The position numbers and the translations under genes are program-made. A stretch of 64,000 nucleotides of DNA from assembly GCA_039707655.1 (NCBI GenBank), contig CM077671.1:246387095-246451094 (forward strand), read 5' to 3'. This stretch comes from Elymus sibiricus (lineage: Eukaryota > Streptophyta > Magnoliopsida > Poales > Poaceae). Shown in pieces: positions 43,710 through 53,260 of this stretch (the first letter of the stretch is position 1; each line of letters starts with the position of its first letter). The notes below the pieces were generated by a model that was given only the letters and a program-made list of their open reading frames with translations, was not told where the DNA came from and did no database searches.

Positions 43710-44102
43710 CTAACGCGGTAAAATTCCACAAAGCCCACCTTGTAGGCACAAAATATATAGGAAAAAATCACGCAAATTGGACTCATCACCAAGGAACAGC
43801 ACGGCGATATCGGTGCCGATGGGCCACGGTGTCTGCACTGGCTCCTTCTCATCATCGAAGATGTAATCCAAGAAGGGGCCGACGTCGACCACCGAGCTTT
43901 GGTTGCCTTGCAAGGGGCCGATGTCGACCTCCGAGCTTTGGTTGCCTGGCAAGGGGCCGTCGTCGACCTCCGAGCTATGGTTGCCTAGAAAGGGACCGGC
44001 ATCAACCTCTGAGCTTTGGTTGTCTGGCATGCTTGGAATAATTAATGTAAGATAGGTATGGACTAAATCTGCGCACAGTGTCGCTACGGTGCGTTGCCGC
44101 AT
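43710..44102 (-). CDS. 130-residue ORF with 13-residue repeats, unassigned
   Basis: Starts MRQRTVATLCADLVHTYLTL. About four repeats of the type GNQSSEVDIGPLQ, each 13 residues, follow (DNA period 39 bp, 43873-44028). Then comes DYIFDDEKEPVQTPWPIG and a hydrophobic end. The repeats are conserved at the protein level with substitutions. No known domain. It may be one exon of a larger gene or a transposon fragment. Confidence 0.35.
   Translation of the reverse strand: MRQRTVATLCADLVHTYLTLIIPSMPDNQSSEVDAGPFLGNHSSEVDDGPLPGNQSSEVDIGPLQGNQSSVVDVGPFLDYIFDDEKEPVQTPWPIGTDIAVLFLGDESNLRDFFLYILCLQGGLCGILPR
43873..44028. repeat. 39-bp tandem repeat inside the unassigned ORF
   Basis: AAGGGGCCG phrases start at 43873, 43912, 43951 and 43990, exactly 39 bp apart. 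Confidence 0.85.
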
Positions 44103-46416
44103 GGGTCATATAGAGCTAGCACTCGATGGTGGCGGGAAACCGACGGAGGAAGAGGCGGGAAGCATTGGCGTGGATTGCGGGACACTCGTATAACGCCATT
44201 AATTTCTGCACTAGGGTGTCTGTGTTCATAGGTACGAGCTGGTGCACATCATTAATGATTGTACTGAGGCCGGTTTCGGGGTTTCTCCTAGTTTATTGTG
44301 CATGTAAATTGTTTATGGGAAGCACTAGGGATCAGACTACTGATCCCAGTAATCCATCAGAGTACTTCGTTGCCGTACGATCCAAAGCTAGCCGAGCGTC
44401 CGATTCCATGGTATTGGAGACGTGCGCCATGGAAGTTGTTTAACTACGTGACGTGATATGAGGAAACTACTAACTGCCCGACATCACGTGATTTGAGGAA
44501 ACTAACCCATACTTGTAGGAAGCAAAATAAATCTTAGAATGGTAATTCTAGTTTTTTTAATAACTAATATACTCCGTATATTAGCAGAATAAGCTTTCGA
44601 CCATCAAGTGGTTTCCTTACGAAGAAAGATTTTCCATGCATGTGAGTATGTAATATTACCAAAATTTGCTTCCAACGCAATTATAGGCTACGATTTTGTT
44701 GCCAAAACAATTGTTCTGAACCACTGAAAAAATAAATTTGCTTTTACCGCAACGATATACAATTCCAATGCACCAAACTAATGTTTCCGTCGAGTGAGAA
44801 ATTTGCTTCCTTGCCGATTGAATGCTTCCGTTCTCATTCCAAAAAAAGAATGCTTCCATTGTTGACTAAAAATTAACATGCTTCATTAGGTCATATAACA
44901 TGTTTTCAATGACATAAACATTTGCTTCATTGTGGTAGCCAATATCATAGTGCACACCATATTTTCTTAAGAAAATGATCCATCAGAGTAGTCTTAAGAA
45001 CTACATCATCGATTTTATCATGGATTTTATCGAAGTAGTCTGAAAAATAGAGTTGCATCAATATCATAGTGCACACCATATTCTCAATCACATGTTTCCG
45101 CCATAACACATATTTGCTTCACTCTGCTATCCATATGTTTCCTTGCACATATTTACTTATACTAAACGAGCTAGCAGCACTAAACGTTGCCCACTGAGGG
45201 TGCGGCCCGAACTTTAAGAGGAGCGGGGTGTGGGGGAGCGTGATCATCCATTGAAGCATGGAAGCAAGTTGTATGAAGCAAAATATACTTTAATGGAAGC
45301 ACATTCTTTCCAGAGAAATTGCTTCCATGAGAGTGCTTCATGAAGCACATATTGTCTCATATATAGATGCATGTTCTACTAACAGTAGAAGCATAAAAAA
45401 TTAAGTTGTCCAACAATTTGTGTGGTCCTAGGACTTGAACAATTCATCTTTAAATTTGCATCTACAGGATAGAAAATTTTCTTCTATGTCAACCGAAGAT
45501 TGTTTCAATCTGGTGAGATGTGTCCAATGTGACAATTTATTTGTTTGTAGCATGTGAAATTTTTTTCTTAGAATGATTTGAATCTTTATCCAATGTAAGC
45601 GTAAATTGGAGCTTGGATTCCTAAGAATTTGGTATCTTCTTCCAAATAAATAGGAATATGTTTTCAAAGAATTGAAAATTTGCATCCAAAGAAATGAGTA
45701 CTGGTTTCCATGGAATATGGAATCTGAATCAAAGAAATCAGAATTTGCTTCGTTACAACTAAAATAATTTCATATGACCAGGTTTTGCATCGTCTAAGCA
45801 CAATGTAGAAGTCTTGCTCCGAGAGATTTATATTTTGCTTCCAAATCATTGCGTTGTTGTTGTTTCCAGAGACTATAGAATTGCTTTATATGGATATAGA
45901 TTCGTTTTCACTGCGGTGGACATTTGCTTCTATGAAGATCTCGAACACAGCATCTACCGGCGTGTGTAAGAATTGCAAGAAAAGGTGCAATGACATTGTC
46001 CCTTGCACCATCGCCATATGGACAGACGCGTTGCTTCTTACACACTTCTTATGTGCTCCCTGAAATTCGAGTACATAATCATCTGACAGAGTTAGCGAAA
46101 TTTGATGAACAAATCAAAGAGAAATGAAGAACTCTATAGAGTATGGTGCTTCAAACAACGGAAATATTTCTGTGGAAAAAAGAACAACACATACTGAATT
46201 AATGCTACATGCAATCTGCCAATCTAACGCAGCATAGATACCTCATATGCATGGGCTTCACCCTTGTCACCTACCTGGCTTGGCTACCTCGCAACCTGTG
46301 GGGCTGTCATATGTGTGCAGCTACTCCACGGAGAATGCCATGTGATGCATGAGATATAAAATCGTTTGTTGATCTCCCCTGCCGCATGCTGATGGCCTAT
46401 CCCTGCTGGCGATGTG
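44103..46416. other. GCTTC-rich unassigned region
   Basis: No gene supported. The motif TTTGCTTC or ATGCTTCC and its complement GGAAGCA recur more than a dozen times between about 44660 and 45930, irregularly spaced 20-200 bases apart. A short inverted ATACTCCGTATAT near 44570 could be a Stowaway remnant. The left flank of element F ends with its TSD ATGTG at 46412-46416. Confidence 0.4.
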
Positions 46417-46563
46417 TGTTGAGTATATGTGTTATGTGCATATTGTGTATTGGGCCCGCCTCCTAGTTCCTTGTATAGTTGAGGTCCGTGGCCCACCTTT
46501 GTACATCATATATACGTGCCTATGCACGAAGAGCAATATATCGTGCAATCATAATCTCATACA
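46417..46563 (+). repeat. Element F 5' LTR (147 bp)
   Basis: TGTTGAGTATATGTG to CTCATACA, with a TATATAC run near 46508. One difference from the 3' LTR. Confidence 0.9.
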
Positions 46564-47354
46564 TGGTATCTATCGCAGCACGGTCCTGAACCCTAGCCGC
46601 CGCCGCCGCCGCCGCGCCTCCAAGCGCCGCCGCCGCCGCCGCTTCAACCCGCTGCCGCCACCAGCCGCCGCCGCCGCCGCCGCCACCATTCCCCCGGTCG
46701 CCGCCGCCGCCGCTCGTCGCTGCCGCCTCCCACCACCTCCGCGCCGTCCGCCGCAGCCGCGGCTTCTTCAGCCGCCGCCGCCGCCGATCGCCCCGCTTCC
46801 GCCCACTCTCCTTCTACAGCCGCCGCCGCTCCTGCCCGCGCGTCCTCCCGATCCCGCGCCGCTCGCAGCCGTATTCTCCCGATCCTTTTCCCTTTTTTTT
46901 TCTTTCTTTTTTCTCCCACTCGCCAACTCGCCCGCTACGCTCGTGCGTCCTCCGCGCCGCTAGCCGCCAGCCCGCATCGCTCGCTCCTCGCGTCCTCCCA
47001 GGTCAACCCGAGCCAGCGATCTCTGTCGCGGGATGCGATGTGCGCTTGTCTGCTCAAGCGCTCTAGCTGGACCTTCGACCCACAAGCCTAGTTACATGCA
47101 TGTTACGTGCTAGCTGCGTTGCATCCCGTGCAATTGAAGGCTGCTCGTGTGTGATCGCTCCAGCCTCCCCGTTCTGAGTCAGCAGCCGCCCGCGCCTCGC
47201 TGTTGCTAGCTGCTGCTGCTGTTACACGAGCCGCCGCTCTTGCTTCCGCCGCCGCCGCCGCCGCCGCGCGTCTCCTCAGCGCCGCCGCCGCCGCCGCCGC
47301 CGCCACCCCGCCGCCGCCGCTCGCGCGCCCTCCGCGCCGGCCGCCGCTCTTGCG
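46564..47354 (+). other. CCG-rich leader of element F
   Basis: Begins with the PBS TGGTATC (46564-46570), which then diverges from the standard tRNA-Met complement. The rest is dominated by GCC/CCG runs (46590-46860, 47230-47340) with open frames only as Pro/Ala/Arg-rich low complexity. No capsid-like or C-C-H-C sequence was found in any frame. Gag is normally encoded here, so it has apparently been lost or replaced. Confidence 0.6.
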
Positions 47355-50300
47355 ATGGCGTCCACCGGCCCGTCCGCCGCCGCCTCTGTCGTCCCGCCAC
47401 CGGCGCCCTCTGGCGCGGCTCCGCTGCCGGCGCCCTACGGCGCGGCCCCGCCGCCGTACGGGACGGTCGCCACCTATGGAGCGTCCGGCGTCGCCCCGCC
47501 AGCCCACCCCGACTTGCCGCACGGCTCGGCTCCGCTGCCCCCACTGGCGTACGTCGCCGCCCCACCGCCGGCGCTCTCCGGCCAGTCCGTCGTCGCCCCG
47601 CCGCCGGCGCCGACTATGCCCGTCGACCCCTTGCTGTCGCGCGGGGCGTTCGACGCGCCCGTTCCCGCGTACGGGGCTCCGCCCGCGTACGGGGCTCCCG
47701 GGTACTGGTGGGGGTCGTCAGCGGGCCAGCACTCGTCCGCTGGAGAGTACCCACCGCCGCTGCCGAGCGGTGGCTACGGCCTCCCCATGGCGTCTCCGTT
47801 CCCCTCGCCGGCCCTGCCGCCGGCGCCCTGGGACCCGGTGCTCCTTCCCGCGCTGCATGCCGCTCCTACGCCGAACAACTACACCGGAGGTGATGATTGG
47901 TACATGGACACCGGGGCTACGGCTCACATGTTTGCTCATCCTGGTAATCTTGCCTCTTTCACTCCCGTCACCACCGACCGCCGCATCATTGTCGGCGACG
48001 GTTCTACACTCCCTATCACACATGTTGGGCACACTTCTTTTCCCTCTAATTCCATGCCTATTACTTTGTCTAACATACTTGTGTCACCTCATCTTATTAA
48101 GAACCTTGTTTCCGTTCGTCGTTTAACTCGTGAAAATCCTGTTACTGTTGAATTTGACGAGCTTGGGTTTTGTGTCAAGGACGCTCGAACCAGGATGGTA
48201 CTTCACCGATGTGACAGCCTCGACGAGCTCTATCCGGTGCATTCGCCGTCCACCTCCACCACCGCACCGGTTGCTCTCTCCGCCGGCGTCGATCTCTGGC
48301 ACGCTCGTTTGGGTCATCCCAACCCCGTCACACTTCGTCATATTCTTAGGAGTTTCAGTTTCAGTTGCCATAAGATAGAGGATCACACCTGTCATGCCTG
48401 TCGTGTCGGCAAACATGTTCGCCTCCCGTTTAATAACTCCACCACCATAGCTTCTTTTCCTTTTCAGTTGATTCATAGCGATGTGTGGACCTCTCCGGTT
48501 CCTAGTAATTCGGGCTATTTATATTATCTGGTTATCCTTGATGATTATTCTCATTATGTGTGGACTTTTCCTTTGCACAGAAAGTCGGATGCACTCTCCA
48601 CTTTGACGGCTTTTTACTCCTATGTCAGCACGCAGTTTGGGCGTCCCATCCTTGCTCTTCAGACTGACAATGGAAAAGAGTTCGACAACCTTGCTTTCCG
48701 CACTTTTCTGTCGCACCACGGCACAGTTTTTCGCCTCACATGCCCGTATACTTCCCAGCAGAACGGTCGAGCCGAACGCGTCCTTCGCACTCTGAACGAC
48801 TGCGTTCGCACGCTCCTGTTCCATGCTAACGTGCCGCCTCGTTTCTGGCCGGACGCACTCGCTACTGCTTCTCTTCTTCTTAACATTCGCCCTTGCCGCC
48901 CACGGTGGAACTATGCACCTCACCATCTTCTCTTCGGTACGCCCCCATCTTATGATGGCTTGCGTATTTTCGGGTGCCTTTGCTATCCTAGCACTGCCGA
49001 CTCCGCTCCTCACAAACTCGCACCTCGTTCTGTCGCTTGCATCTTCATCGGCTACCCCTCCAACTCCAAGGGATATCGGTGCTACGATCCCGTCTCCCAC
49101 CGTGTGTTCACTTCCCGGCACGTTTACTTTGATGAGCATGTGTTTCCGTTTCACCAGGTACCCCCGGCTGTTCCTCCCGCCACCGGTGACGCGGGCTCCT
49201 CGACGCCTCTCCCAGGGCGCTCGCGCGCCTCTCTTGGCCCGCCCCCTGGCTTTGAGGCGCGCCCCCCGCATGCGGCGCCCCCTCCAGCCGTGGCGCCGGC
49301 GCCCCCGACGTTGGCGCCCGCGGTTCCCCCGGCGCCCCCGGCGCCCGCGGCTCCCTCGGCGCCCCCGGCGCCCCCGGCGCCCGCGGCCCCCTCGGCGCCC
49401 CCGGCGCCCGTGGCCCCCCCGGCGCCTGTGGCCGGTCCGGTCACCCGCGCCCGTACGGGCGTTTTTCGCCCGAGCTCGCGCTACGCCTCGGATGACTACG
49501 TCCATGCGGCATCCACCTCTGAGCCGTCGCCGTTGCCGTCCTCCGTTCGCGCCGCTCTTCGTGACCCGCTCTGGATGGCTGCGATGCAAGAGGAGTTTGA
49601 CGCCCTGTTGCGCAACCGGACGTGGCAGCTTGTTCCCCGTCCCCGGCACGCCAACGTGATTACCGGGAAGTGGGTCTTTAAACACAAGCTCCGTCCTGAT
49701 GGTACCCTTGATCGCTACAAAGCGCGCTGGGTCGTTCGTGGCTTCCGACAGCGTGCTGGCATCGACTTCACCGACACCTTCGCTCCGGTCGTCAAGCCCG
49801 GCACGATACGCACGGTTCTCCACCTTGCGGTCTCCCGTGCTTGGCCGGTGCACCAGATGGACGTCTCCAACGCCTTCCTCCATGGTCACCTCGAGGAGCA
49901 GGTCTTCTGCCAGCAGCCCACCGGGTTTGTTGACCCGGCGCTTCCCGACCACGTGTGCCTGCTTTCGCGGTCCTTGTACGGACTCAAGCAGGCTCCGCGC
50001 GCTTGGTACCAGCGCATCGCGGCGTTTCTCCACCAGCTTGGGTTCCGCTCTACCCGCTCGGACGCCTCGCTCTTCGTCTATCATCAGGGCTCTGACACGG
50101 CTTACTTGCTGCTCTATGTCGACGACATCATCCTGACGGCATGTACGGCTGGTCTCCTCAGTCAGCTCACGGCTCGTCTTCGCGCTGAGTTCGCCATCAA
50201 GGACTTGGGTCCTTTGCACTACTTCCTCGGTGTCGAGGTGGTGCGCCGTCCGGATGGCTTTTTCCTTCATCAGCGGAAGTACGCTCACGAGCTCCTGGAG

Positions 50301-51083
50301 CGCGCCGGCATGCTTAACTGCAAGCCCGCCGCTACGCCTGTTGATACGAAGGCCAAGCTTTCTGCCACGGATGGTTCTCCTGCTTCGGATGCTGCTTTCT
50401 ATCGGTCTATCGTTGGTGCTCTCCAGTACCTCACTCTGACTCGACCGGAGATCCAGTATGCCGTGCAGCAGGTGTGTCTTCATATGCATGCTCCTCGAGA
50501 CGTTCACTGGGCTGCCGTCAAGCGGATTCTCCGCTATATCTGTGGCACTATGGATCTTGGCGTCACGCTTCACGCCTCCGCCGACACCGCCCTCACCGCC
50601 TATTCCGATGCAGACTGGGCGGGCTGCCCTGACACTCGTCGCTCCACTTCGGGCTATTGTGTCTACCTTGGACCCTCACTTATCTCGTGGTCGTCCAAGC
50701 GGCAGCCGACGGTCTCTCGTTCTAGTGCTGAGGCTGAGTATCGTGCGGTGGCCAACGCCGTCGCCGAGTGTTCGTGGCTTCGCCAGCTGCTTCAGGAGCT
50801 CTCTTGTCCTGTTGACCATGCCACGGTGGTCTACTGCGACAACGTCTCGGCGGTCTACCTCTCCGCTAACCCGGTGCATCATCGACGGACCAAGCATATT
50901 GAGTTGGATATTCATTTTGTTCGGGAACAGGTGGCCCTTGGCCATATTCGTGTTTTACACGTCCCTACTTCCCAACAATTTGCCGATATCATGACCAAGG
51001 GCTTGCCTACGGCGTCATTTGAGGAGTTTCGGTCCAGTCTTTGCGTCAGCCGCGGTGCCGCTTCGACTGCGGGGGGGTGTTGA
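47355..51083 (+). CDS. Intact copia POL polyprotein of element F (1242 aa)
   Basis: No stop or frameshift. Residues 1-185 are Pro/Ala/Gly-rich low complexity. Protease WYMDTGATAHM follows at about 185, the pre-integrase finger (LWHARLGHPN, CHACRVGK) at 315-360, and integrase at 370-560 with D-D-E in IHSDVWTSP, LQTDNGKEF and GRAERVLRT. A second Pro/Ala linker spans about 635-695. RT at 730-980 has [33 protein letters not shown] and catalytic LLYVDDIIL. RNase H at 1070-1220 has YSDADWAG, SSAEAEYRAVA, YCDNVSAVYL and HHRRTKHIELD. The ORF reads through the PPT and stops at the TGA six bases into the 3' LTR. Codons are strongly GC-ending, unlike elements D and E. The start is the first ATG of the frame; an upstream non-AUG extension is possible. 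Confidence 0.9.
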   Translation: MASTGPSAAASVVPPPAPSGAAPLPAPYGAAPPPYGTVATYGASGVAPPAHPDLPHGSAPLPPLAYVAAPPPALSGQSVVAPPPAPTMPVDPLLSRGAFDAPVPAYGAPPAYGAPGYWWGSSAGQHSSAGEYPPPLPSGGYGLPMASPFPSPALPPAPWDPVLLPALHAAPTPNNYTGGDDWYMDTGATAHMFAHPGNLASFTPVTTDRRIIVGDGSTLPITHVGHTSFPSNSMPITLSNILVSPHLIKNLVSVRRLTRENPVTVEFDELGFCVKDARTRMVLHRCDSLDELYPVHSPSTSTTAPVALSAGVDLWHARLGHPNPVTLRHILRSFSFSCHKIEDHTCHACRVGKHVRLPFNNSTTIASFPFQLIHSDVWTSPVPSNSGYLYYLVILDDYSHYVWTFPLHRKSDALSTLTAFYSYVSTQFGRPILALQTDNGKEFDNLAFRTFLSHHGTVFRLTCPYTSQQNGRAERVLRTLNDCVRTLLFHANVPPRFWPDALATASLLLNIRPCRPRWNYAPHHLLFGTPPSYDGLRIFGCLCYPSTADSAPHKLAPRSVACIFIGYPSNSKGYRCYDPVSHRVFTSRHVYFDEHVFPFHQVPPAVPPATGDAGSSTPLPGRSRASLGPPPGFEARPPHAAPPPAVAPAPPTLAPAVPPAPPAPAAPSAPPAPPAPAAPSAPPAPVAPPAPVAGPVTRARTGVFRPSSRYASDDYVHAASTSEPSPLPSSVRAALRDPLWMAAMQEEFDALLRNRTWQLVPRPRHANVITGKWVFKHKLRPDGTLDRYKARWVVRGFRQRAGIDFTDTFAPVVKPGTIRTVLHLAVSRAWPVHQMDVSNAFLHGHLEEQVFCQQPTGFVDPALPDHVCLLSRSLYGLKQAPRAWYQRIAAFLHQLGFRSTRSDASLFVYHQGSDTAYLLLYVDDIILTACTAGLLSQLTARLRAEFAIKDLGPLHYFLGVEVVRRPDGFFLHQRKYAHELLERAGMLNCKPAATPVDTKAKLSATDGSPASDAAFYRSIVGALQYLTLTRPEIQYAVQQVCLHMHAPRDVHWAAVKRILRYICGTMDLGVTLHASADTALTAYSDADWAGCPDTRRSTSGYCVYLGPSLISWSSKRQPTVSRSSAEAEYRAVANAVAECSWLRQLLQELSCPVDHATVVYCDNVSAVYLSANPVHHRRTKHIELDIHFVREQVALGHIRVLHVPTSQQFADIMTKGLPTASFEEFRSSLCVSRGAASTAGGC

Positions 51084-51224
51084 GTATATGTGTTATGTGC
51101 ATATTGTGTATTGGGCACGCCTCCTAGTTCCTTGTATAGTTGAGGTCCGTGGCCCACCTTTGTACATCATATATACGTGCCTATGCACGAAGAGCAATAT
51201 ATCGTGCAATCATAATCTCATACA
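51078..51224 (+). repeat. Element F 3' LTR (147 bp)
   Basis: Partner of 46417-46563, preceded by GACTGCGGGGGGG and followed by the TSD ATGTG. Confidence 0.9.
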
Positions 51225-51779
51225 ATGTGCACTGCCGTCGGACGGGACGACACACTAGCGCGGCCTTGTGGATTTCGGGGCCGTAGTGGGGAAGAGCACG
51301 CGGCAAGCATGCGAGATGGGCACAAGGTCATGTGGGTCGGGGCAGGCGAGCTTGACGGGGGATAAATAGAAACTGGCGAGGAGTTATAGGGCTGTGGCGT
51401 TAAAATAGGTCTGGTTGGAAAACTGGCAATGGGTTTCAGATATGCATCTTAGCCGTGTATCTACGGTCCACGAGTGGTCTGGCGAATTCTTCCTATTAGA
51501 TGTATGATAGGAAGCATTTCCCATTGTTTATTGAGGTGTGCAAATGTTATGTGTAGTCATTTATCTAATTGCATGTTTGATTTCGTTATGCATCTTGTAT
51601 TTATAAGCTTATATCTTGTTGTTCTGTAGACGGAGCATAAATGTTGTGCAGATAGAGAAAATCACATCGCGAACGATTAAACTAACAAACACGACGGTGA
51701 TGATTTGAACAATCACAGATAATTGTTCACCAGCAAGCGTTTGCCCACACCACACACAGCTTATTAGCAGAAATCGCGT
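51225..51779. other. Unassigned sequence right of element F
   Basis: No gene supported. Target DNA of element F up to about 51640, then AT-richer sequence leading into the 84-bp array. Confidence 0.4.
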
Positions 51780-52280
51780 GTATTATTATCGGTCTTCCCA
51801 GACAATTCAGATAACTAACTTGTTTGCCGGGTATCACACATATCTTGTTACATCGAATCGTTTTTGTTATTTTGGCTCATCGCACATAGTTCATTCGAGT
51901 GACATGCATGCCATCTATCACACACATTTTGATCTGTGTAACCATTTGGGTTATTTTGGCAACTCGCAAACAGTTGATCCAGGCGACGTGTTTGTCGTCT
52001 ATCGCATGCATCTTGATCTGGGTAATCGTTTGTGTTATTTTATATCATCGCAAAAAGTTCATCCGAATGACCTGTATGCCGTCTATCGCACACATAATGC
52101 TCTGGATAATTATTTGTGTTATTTTGAATCAACGCAAATAGTTTATCCGAGTAAGCAATATGTCGTACATCGCACACATCTGTATTTGGTTAACCATTTG
52201 TGTTATTTTGGCTAATCGCAAACATTTCATGAGGACCAACTGTATGCCACATATTGCACAGGCAAGTCTTATCTAAACTG
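51780..52280. repeat. 84-bp subterminal tandem array, about six copies
   Basis: Units start at about 51780, 51864, 51948, 52032, 52116 and 52200, exactly 84 bp apart. Each holds TTTGTGTTATTTTGG, then TCGCAAACAGTT and CTATCGCACACAT. Because 84 is a multiple of three, a 28-residue repeated frame stays open on the + strand. I judge it a by-product of periodicity. TCGCACA-type motifs near a CACTA terminus fit subterminal transposase-binding repeats. Confidence 0.8.
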
Positions 52281-52423
52281 TGTTTGATGGATCAGCCATC
52301 ACACACGGTTTGTTTTATTGATGACGGATCTAGAACTATACCGTTTGCGATTCATGCATCGCACATAGTTTGGTCGAAGGGTCTTCGATACATGTGTCGT
52401 CTTAGTACCTTCCTGAAGTAGTG
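52281..52423. mobile_element. CACTA-superfamily element, right end
   Basis: Ends CCTTCCTGAAGTAGTG at 52408-52423, reading CACTACTTCAGGAAGG on the other strand. That is the expected CACTA terminus, next to the 84-bp array and further CGCACA and CGATTCATGCATCGCA motifs. The left terminus was not found, so the element is partial or rearranged, possibly with element F inside it. Confidence 0.5.
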
Positions 52424-53260
52424 AATAGCGGAACCGTGGACATCCATATTGATCCCTATGAATACATGAATTATATTCGAGTGAACCTTTGGTTATCATG
52501 TGTTATTTCCTTTTCTTCGCGATACTTTACAAAACCCGAGACGCATCGGTATCCTCTTGAGTCATGCACATGCTCACTATACCGTTGTCCTCGTTGCCGG
52601 TTTTGTTCTTTTTTCTCGTTGATGTGTTTCGGCATCCCCATGACCTAGTCACATGTGTCTGTACAGACGTTGATGGATGCCGTCACACCGAGAGGGCTCT
52701 AAGAATATCTCTCCATCAGCGGAGAAGTAAATCCCACTCTCGAGCCATCTAGTCCCTTGTCAAACTTTCCAATGAACCTGTAATTTGTCGTTATGATCAC
52801 CTAGTTACGAATGACGCTTGAGCAACCCCAAAGCTCATCATAGGGTAAGAAGTGACTACGGTACTCTCATGGTCTAATGAACATAAAACACATGTTAACA
52901 CTTTGTGTTATAACAATTGAATTCACACAATATTGTCTCAAAGTATAACAAACAAGTCTGGGTCGATTCAATATGATCGTTCTTCTAACGTCATACTCTC
53001 AATGTTGTTTTAGGATCATCGTTACACTTAACGATATCCTAAGATCCGGAAAACATGATCATCAACAACACTTAAGCTAGTCTTAGAGGCGAGACTATGA
53101 ATCTTATTTTACTGTTTATCATTCCACACGTGCATATGAGTTTTCCACCTAATCGCATATTCCAGGATCATAATAGTTGTAGCATAGAATAAAAACTCTT
53201 AATTATGAATATGGAAATATTAGAATACAATATTATTGCTTCTAGGGCCTATTTCCAACA
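52424..53260 (-). repeat. Decayed BARE1/Angela-like copia LTR, truncated
   Basis: - strand begins TGTTGGAAATAGGCCCTAGA at 53260, the hallmark start of this family. It is preceded on that strand by a purine-rich CAAGTGAGAGAC tract, the PPT. The far end of the LTR abuts the CACTA terminus, so it is shorter than usual for the family. Confidence 0.6.

Larger units (their letters stand above)
46417..51224 (+). mobile_element. Element F: young Ty1/copia retrotransposon without a visible capsid
   Basis: Two 147-bp LTRs (46417-46563 and 51078-51224) differ at one base by direct comparison (GGGCCCG versus GGGCACG). A perfect TSD ATGTG flanks it (46412-46416, 51225-51229). Inside are a PBS starting TGGTATC, a ~790-bp CCG-rich leader, an intact 1242-codon POL ORF, and a G-rich PPT (GACTGCGGGGGGG). 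Gag with capsid and zinc knuckle is not visible. Short LTRs and GC-rich codons suit the Hopscotch/Ale-type lineage, tentatively. This is the most recent insertion in the window. Confidence 0.9.

Noticed and set aside
47203..48126. Arg/Pro-rich + strand frames over the start of element F POL (also 47240-47893 and 46412-46963)
   Set aside because: They are products of CCG repeats read in other frames, with no domain.
48519..50573. 684-codon open frame antisense to element F POL
   Set aside because: Overlaps the intact POL, which has all catalytic motifs. The antisense frame is Arg/Gly/Ala low complexity caused by the high GC of third codon positions.
51778..52215. 145-codon repeated ORF over the 84-bp array
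   Set aside because: The period is a multiple of three, so the frame stays open automatically. No independent evidence for a protein.
51780..52280. CRISPR array
   Set aside because: Units are contiguous diverged 84-mers without unique spacers, in a plant nuclear context.
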